Source: CAZGSG01 sp964528095
GTDB lineage: Bacteria; Bacteroidota; Bacteroidia; Chitinophagales; Chitinophagaceae
Direction of reading: 5' to 3'
Assembly: GCA_964528095.1 (NCBI GenBank)
Contig: CAZGSG010000253.1
Span: 1-8,615 of the forward strand
DNA: 8,615 nucleotides
The position numbers and the translations under genes are program-made. Numbering within the stretch: position 1 is the stretch's first letter; every line of letters begins with the position of its first letter. Shown in pieces: positions 6,291-8,615 of the stretch. The notes under the pieces are model-generated. The model was not told the origin of the DNA, searched no databases, and worked only from the letters and a program-made list of their open reading frames with translations.

Positions 6291-6494
6291 TTAACCGTTG
6301 TTTTTAACTTCAGTTACGTTATCCTCAATCTCTTTTTTTACATTAGTTTTTGCATCATTGAATTCACGAACACCTTTTCCCAAACCTCTCATCAACTCAG
6401 GTATCTTACGACCACCAAACAACAGCAGTACAATAATGAGAATAATGATGATCTCATTTGTGCCAAGCATACCTAACAATTCAGCCTGTATCAT
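6291..6494 (-). CDS. tatA: Twin-arginine translocase subunit TatA/TatE
   Basis: 67-residue pore-forming subunit of the Tat system, which exports folded proteins across the inner membrane. It has the full family layout: a short N-terminus, one transmembrane helix at about 12-26 (NEIIIILIIVLLL), the FGG hinge followed by RKIPEL, an amphipathic helix (MRGLGKGVREFNDAK) and a short charged tail. The ATG at 6492-6494 is used; a second Met at residue 9 is a possible alternative start. No TatB or TatC is in the window. gatA follows after 45 bp with no terminator between them. A weak -7-like TATCTTTA lies about 19-26 bp upstream of the start (6513-6520 on the minus strand), without an obvious -33 partner. 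TatA versus TatE or TatB cannot be fully separated by sequence, but the short length argues against TatB. Confidence 0.93.
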   Translation of the reverse strand: MIQAELLGMLGTNEIIIILIIVLLLFGGRKIPELMRGLGKGVREFNDAKTNVKKEIEDNVTEVKNNG

Positions 6495-6512
6495 AAAAAA
6501 TAGATTAGAAGG

Positions 6513-6520
6513 TAAAGATA
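6513..6520 (-). promoter_or_regulatory. Weak -7-like element upstream of tatA
   Basis: Minus-strand TATCTTTA differs from the TAnnTTTG consensus only in its last base. It lies between the rplS terminator and the tatA start, where a promoter for tatA-gatA-mltD is expected. No TTG occurs at a suitable -33 distance and the implied leader would be under 20 nt, so this is tentative. Confidence 0.25.
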
Positions 6521-6569
6521 ATAATTACTGAACAATATATACGTTGATTTAACCCTGTTCGGATGAGCT

Positions 6570-6602
6570 AAAAAAAATAAGCCCTGATTTCAGGGCTTAT
6601 TT
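6570..6602 (-). terminator. Intrinsic terminator of rplS
   Basis: A 12-bp perfect stem (6575-6586 with 6591-6602; core AAGCCCTG/CAGGGCTT) closes on a 4-nt loop. Read on the minus strand it is followed by a run of T residues, seen as eight A on the + strand (6570-6577), partly inside the stem. It starts about 40 bp after the rplS stop. It separates the rplS transcript from tatA. Confidence 0.92.
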
Positions 6603-6642
6603 ACAATTTATTTACGGCTATTTTACAAGCCATTTACAATTC

Positions 6643-7020
6643 TTATGCAGAAACTTCAGTTGAAGAAGACGTATTCACGCGTTTTTCACGGATACGTGCG
6701 CTCTTACCGCTACGACCACGCTGATAGAACAGCTTAGCCCTACGTACATTACCTGTTTTATTCAGGATAATTGATTCAACATTTGGTGAAAAGAATGGGA
6801 AAATCCTTTCAACACCCACACCGTCAGAGATTTTACGAACAGTAAAAGTAGCAGTATGACCTGTACCCTGTCTTTTTATCACGTCACCTTTAAAGGACTG
6901 GATCCTTTCTTTGTTTCCTTCGATGATCTTATAATTCACGGTAACATTATCACCCGCCTTGAATTTGGGGAAACTATTTTTGCTGCTTAGCTGCTCATTT
7001 ACAAAATCGATGGCGTTCAT
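6643..7020 (-). CDS. rplS: 50S ribosomal protein L19
   Basis: Ribosomal protein of the large subunit, located at the 30S-50S interface. 125 residues from the ATG at 7018-7020. Family hallmarks are present: MNAIDFVNEQL, FPKFKAGDNVTVNYKI, EGNKERIQSFKGDVI, GTGHTATFTVRKISDGVGVERIFPFFSP, and the basic VRRAKLFYQRGRSGKSARIREKR near the end, with a short Ser/Thr-rich tail. A TTG at 7044 in the same frame would add eight residues, but it overlaps the best -7 promoter match and L19 proteins of this phylum normally begin MNAIDFV, so the ATG is chosen. It is transcribed toward tatA and ended by a strong terminator about 40 bp downstream. Confidence 0.97.
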   Translation of the reverse strand: MNAIDFVNEQLSSKNSFPKFKAGDNVTVNYKIIEGNKERIQSFKGDVIKRQGTGHTATFTVRKISDGVGVERIFPFFSPNVESIILNKTGNVRRAKLFYQRGRSGKSARIREKRVNTSSSTEVSA

Positions 7021-7041
7021 ATTGCTGATTTTTAAGGACGG

Positions 7042-7049
7042 CAAAGGTA
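7042..7049 (-). promoter_or_regulatory. -7 promoter element for rplS
   Basis: Minus-strand TACCTTTG is a full match to TAnnTTTG and lies 22 bp upstream of the rplS ATG. A TTTG upstream is only 12 bases away, shorter than the usual gap, so the -33 element is unclear. Presence of this box argues that rplS has its own promoter and that the ATG, not the upstream TTG, is its start. Confidence 0.5.
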
Positions 7050-7073
7050 AGAGGAAAAGTTCAAAGTTTAATG

Positions 7074-7162
7074 GTTTAAGGTTTAAAGTTTTTTCAGGTT
7101 GAGGTTTCTTTCCAGATGCCAGATCTGGTAGAATGGCGGTCTCTGATCTTAATACCTTAAAT
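7074..7162. repeat. Imperfect inverted repeat with GTTTAA motifs between rny and rplS
   Basis: 7074-7088 and 7148-7162 are inverted repeats matching at 12 of 15 positions (motif TTTAAGGT). The left arm is part of a short GTTTAA-rich run (about 7061-7090, three tandem copies). Near the centre lies a perfect 10-bp palindrome, CCAGATCTGG (7119-7128), preceded by a direct CCAGAT copy. The structure is in the rny 3' flank and could form an RNA hairpin, but no T-run follows, so it is not called as a terminator. Confidence 0.5.
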
Positions 7163-7179
7163 CTTAGCTCTTTAAATTT

Positions 7180-8615
7180 TTATCGGGCAACATTTACTGC
7201 TCTTTTCTCCCTGATCACGGTTACCTTGATCTGGCCCGGGAAAGTCATTTCTGTCTGTATTTTCTGGGCTATTTCAAATGATAGTTTTTCTGAATCCTGG
7301 TCAGTCACTTTATCTGCTTCTACGATCACTCTCAATTCCCGTCCTGCCTGTATTGCATAGGCTTTCTCCACACCAGGGTAAGCCATTGCCAGGTTTTCCA
7401 GGTCGCGGATACGCTGCAGGTATTGCTGCATGATCTCGCGTCTTGCACCTGGTCTTGCGCCACTGATGGCATCACAGGCTTGTACGATCGGGGAGATCAC
7501 GTATTGCATTTCCATTTCGTCGTGGTGGGCGCCGATCGCATTCACCACCGCTGGTATTTCACCATATTTTTCAGCCAGTTTAGCACCAAGCAATGCATGG
7601 CTCAGTTCGCTTTCCTCATCCGGTACTTTACCTATATCGTGTAAGAGACCCGCACGTTTGGCCAGTTTGGGGTTCAGACCCAGTTCCGCGGCCATAGTGG
7701 CGCAGAGATTAGCCGTTTCGCGACTATGCATCAGCAGATTCTGCCCATATGATGAACGGAAACGCATCCGGCCAACCATCCTGATCAGTTCTTTATGTAA
7801 ACCATGTATACCAAGCTCGATAACTGTACGCTCACCGATCTCCATCACCTGGTCTTCTATCTGTTTGCGGGTCTTTTCTACTACTTCTTCAATTCTTGCC
7901 GGGTGAATACGACCATCGGCCACCAATCGCTGCAGACTCAGACGGGCAATCTCGCGGCGAAGCGGATCAAAGCTGGAAAGCAGGATAGCTTCCGGTGTGT
8001 CATCTACGATCAGATCCACACCTGTGGCCGCTTCCAGCGCACGTATATTTCGTCCCTCCCTTCCAATGATCTGCCCTTTTATTTCATCACTTTCCAGGTT
8101 GAAAACAGTAATGGAGTTTTCAATGGCCTGTTCTGCAGCAGTACGTTGTATGGTTTGAATAATGATCTTCCGGGCTTCTTTATTGGCTTTTTGTTTAGCA
8201 TCCTCTACAATCTCCTGCTGCATCACCAATGCCTGCTTATGCGCTTCACCTTTCAGGCTTTCCACCAGTTGGGTTTTGGCTTCATCAGCAGAAAGACCGG
8301 CGATTTTTTCCAGGCGCTGAATATGTTCTTCCTGGTGTTTTTCCAGTTCTGTACGTTTGATATTTACCAGCTCAATCTGACGGTTCAGATTATCCTTGAT
8401 CACATCATTTTCCTTTATCTGTTTGTCAAGGCTATTTTCCTTCTGGGTGATTGATTGCTCTTTCTGCCTTGCGCGGTTCTCACTTTCATTGATTTTGCGG
8501 CTGCGGTCGTTGACTTCCTTATCGTGAGCGGCCTTTAGCTGTACAAATTTTTCTTTTGCCTCCAGTTCTTTTTCCTTGCGTAGTGTTTCAGCTCTTAATT
8601 CGGCTTCCCGGAGAA
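7180..8615 (-). CDS. rny: Ribonuclease Y (partial, N-terminus outside window)
   Basis: Membrane-anchored endoribonuclease that starts mRNA decay. The frame stays open to the window edge, giving 478 visible residues; RNase Y is usually about 520, so only the N-terminal membrane helix and the start of the coil are missing. In fragment order: a long charged coiled coil (about 1-150, rich in Lys, Glu and Gln), a KH RNA-binding domain with the GxxG loop IIGREGRNIRALE near 183-195, and an HD phosphohydrolase domain with LMHSRET (about 296-302), LLHDIGKV (HD at 326-327), GAHHDE (about 362-367) and QACDAIS (about 380-386). All expected metal-binding His/Asp positions are present. The C-terminus ends VIREKRAVNVAR, as in family members. 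An internal GTG at 8403 is not a start, because the coiled coil continues upstream of it. rplS lies 160 bp downstream and appears separately promoted. Confidence 0.96.
   Translation of the reverse strand, partial: LREAELRAETLRKEKELEAKEKFVQLKAAHDKEVNDRSRKINESENRARQKEQSITQKENSLDKQIKENDVIKDNLNRQIELVNIKRTELEKHQEEHIQRLEKIAGLSADEAKTQLVESLKGEAHKQALVMQQEIVEDAKQKANKEARKIIIQTIQRTAAEQAIENSITVFNLESDEIKGQIIGREGRNIRALEAATGVDLIVDDTPEAILLSSFDPLRREIARLSLQRLVADGRIHPARIEEVVEKTRKQIEDQVMEIGERTVIELGIHGLHKELIRMVGRMRFRSSYGQNLLMHSRETANLCATMAAELGLNPKLAKRAGLLHDIGKVPDEESELSHALLGAKLAEKYGEIPAVVNAIGAHHDEMEMQYVISPIVQACDAISGARPGARREIMQQYLQRIRDLENLAMAYPGVEKAYAIQAGRELRVIVEADKVTDQDSEKLSFEIAQKIQTEMTFPGQIKVTVIREKRAVNVAR

Noticed and set aside
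6603..6640. Repeated ATTTAC/TTTTAC motifs and a GGCT/AGCC hairpin between rplS and its terminator
   Set aside because: Very short, AT-rich and irregular; better explained by base composition than by a functional site.
7021..7044. Eight-residue N-terminal extension of L19 from a TTG codon
   Set aside because: It overlaps the TACCTTTG promoter match, and the ATG at 7020 gives the conserved L19 N-terminus.
7804..8454. 216-codon + strand open frame opposite rny
   Set aside because: It is antisense to the conserved HD, KH and coiled-coil coding sequence; its protein is low-complexity Phe/Leu-rich, as expected from a shadow of Lys/Glu codons.

Overview
The window looks like chromosomal DNA from a member of the Bacteroidota, probably the Chitinophagales/Chitinophagaceae. 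The reasons are: protein families typical of that phylum (PorT-like outer-membrane barrel, lipocalin-like lipoprotein, RNase Y and L19 with Bacteroidota-type sequence); start codons preceded by A/T-rich stretches rather than Shine-Dalgarno sequences; and several matches to the phylum's -7 promoter element TAnnTTTG. This placement comes from reading the sequence, not from a database search. Most of the window is housekeeping and envelope genes. No phage, transposase, toxin-antitoxin or defence gene was recognised.

Left part, + strand (1-2456): the 3' part of pabB (4-amino-4-deoxychorismate synthase component I, folate pathway), a 250-bp AT-rich gap with a candidate promoter, a glycine-zipper/OmpA lipoprotein, and a small outer-membrane beta-barrel protein. 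A textbook intrinsic terminator at 2422-2456 closes this unit. The two envelope genes probably form one unit: one protein binds peptidoglycan from the outer membrane and the other sits in the membrane.

Middle (2457-3669): a convergent gap of about 320 bp is almost filled by a degenerate palindrome of about 238 bp (2473-2710). It is built from CACGGA motifs and has a perfect 12-bp hairpin at its centre. Next comes a minus-strand lipocalin-like lipoprotein with its own candidate terminator and -7 box. The following 390-bp gap holds an unusual array of 22-bp units, each with a small palindrome, in exact 22-bp phase. It ends 9 bp from the stop codon of the next gene.

Right part, all minus strand (3670-8615): read in transcription order, rny (RNase Y, 5' end outside the window), rplS (ribosomal protein L19) with a strong terminator, then a likely tatA-gatA-mltD operon. 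That operon encodes a Tat translocase subunit, the amidotransferase subunit that makes Gln-tRNA(Gln), and a membrane-directed lytic transglycosylase. Gaps in it are 45 nt and about 11-35 nt, with no terminator between genes.

The protein-coding content is ordinary. The items most worth a second look are the two non-coding palindromic structures, 3402-3660 and 2473-2710.
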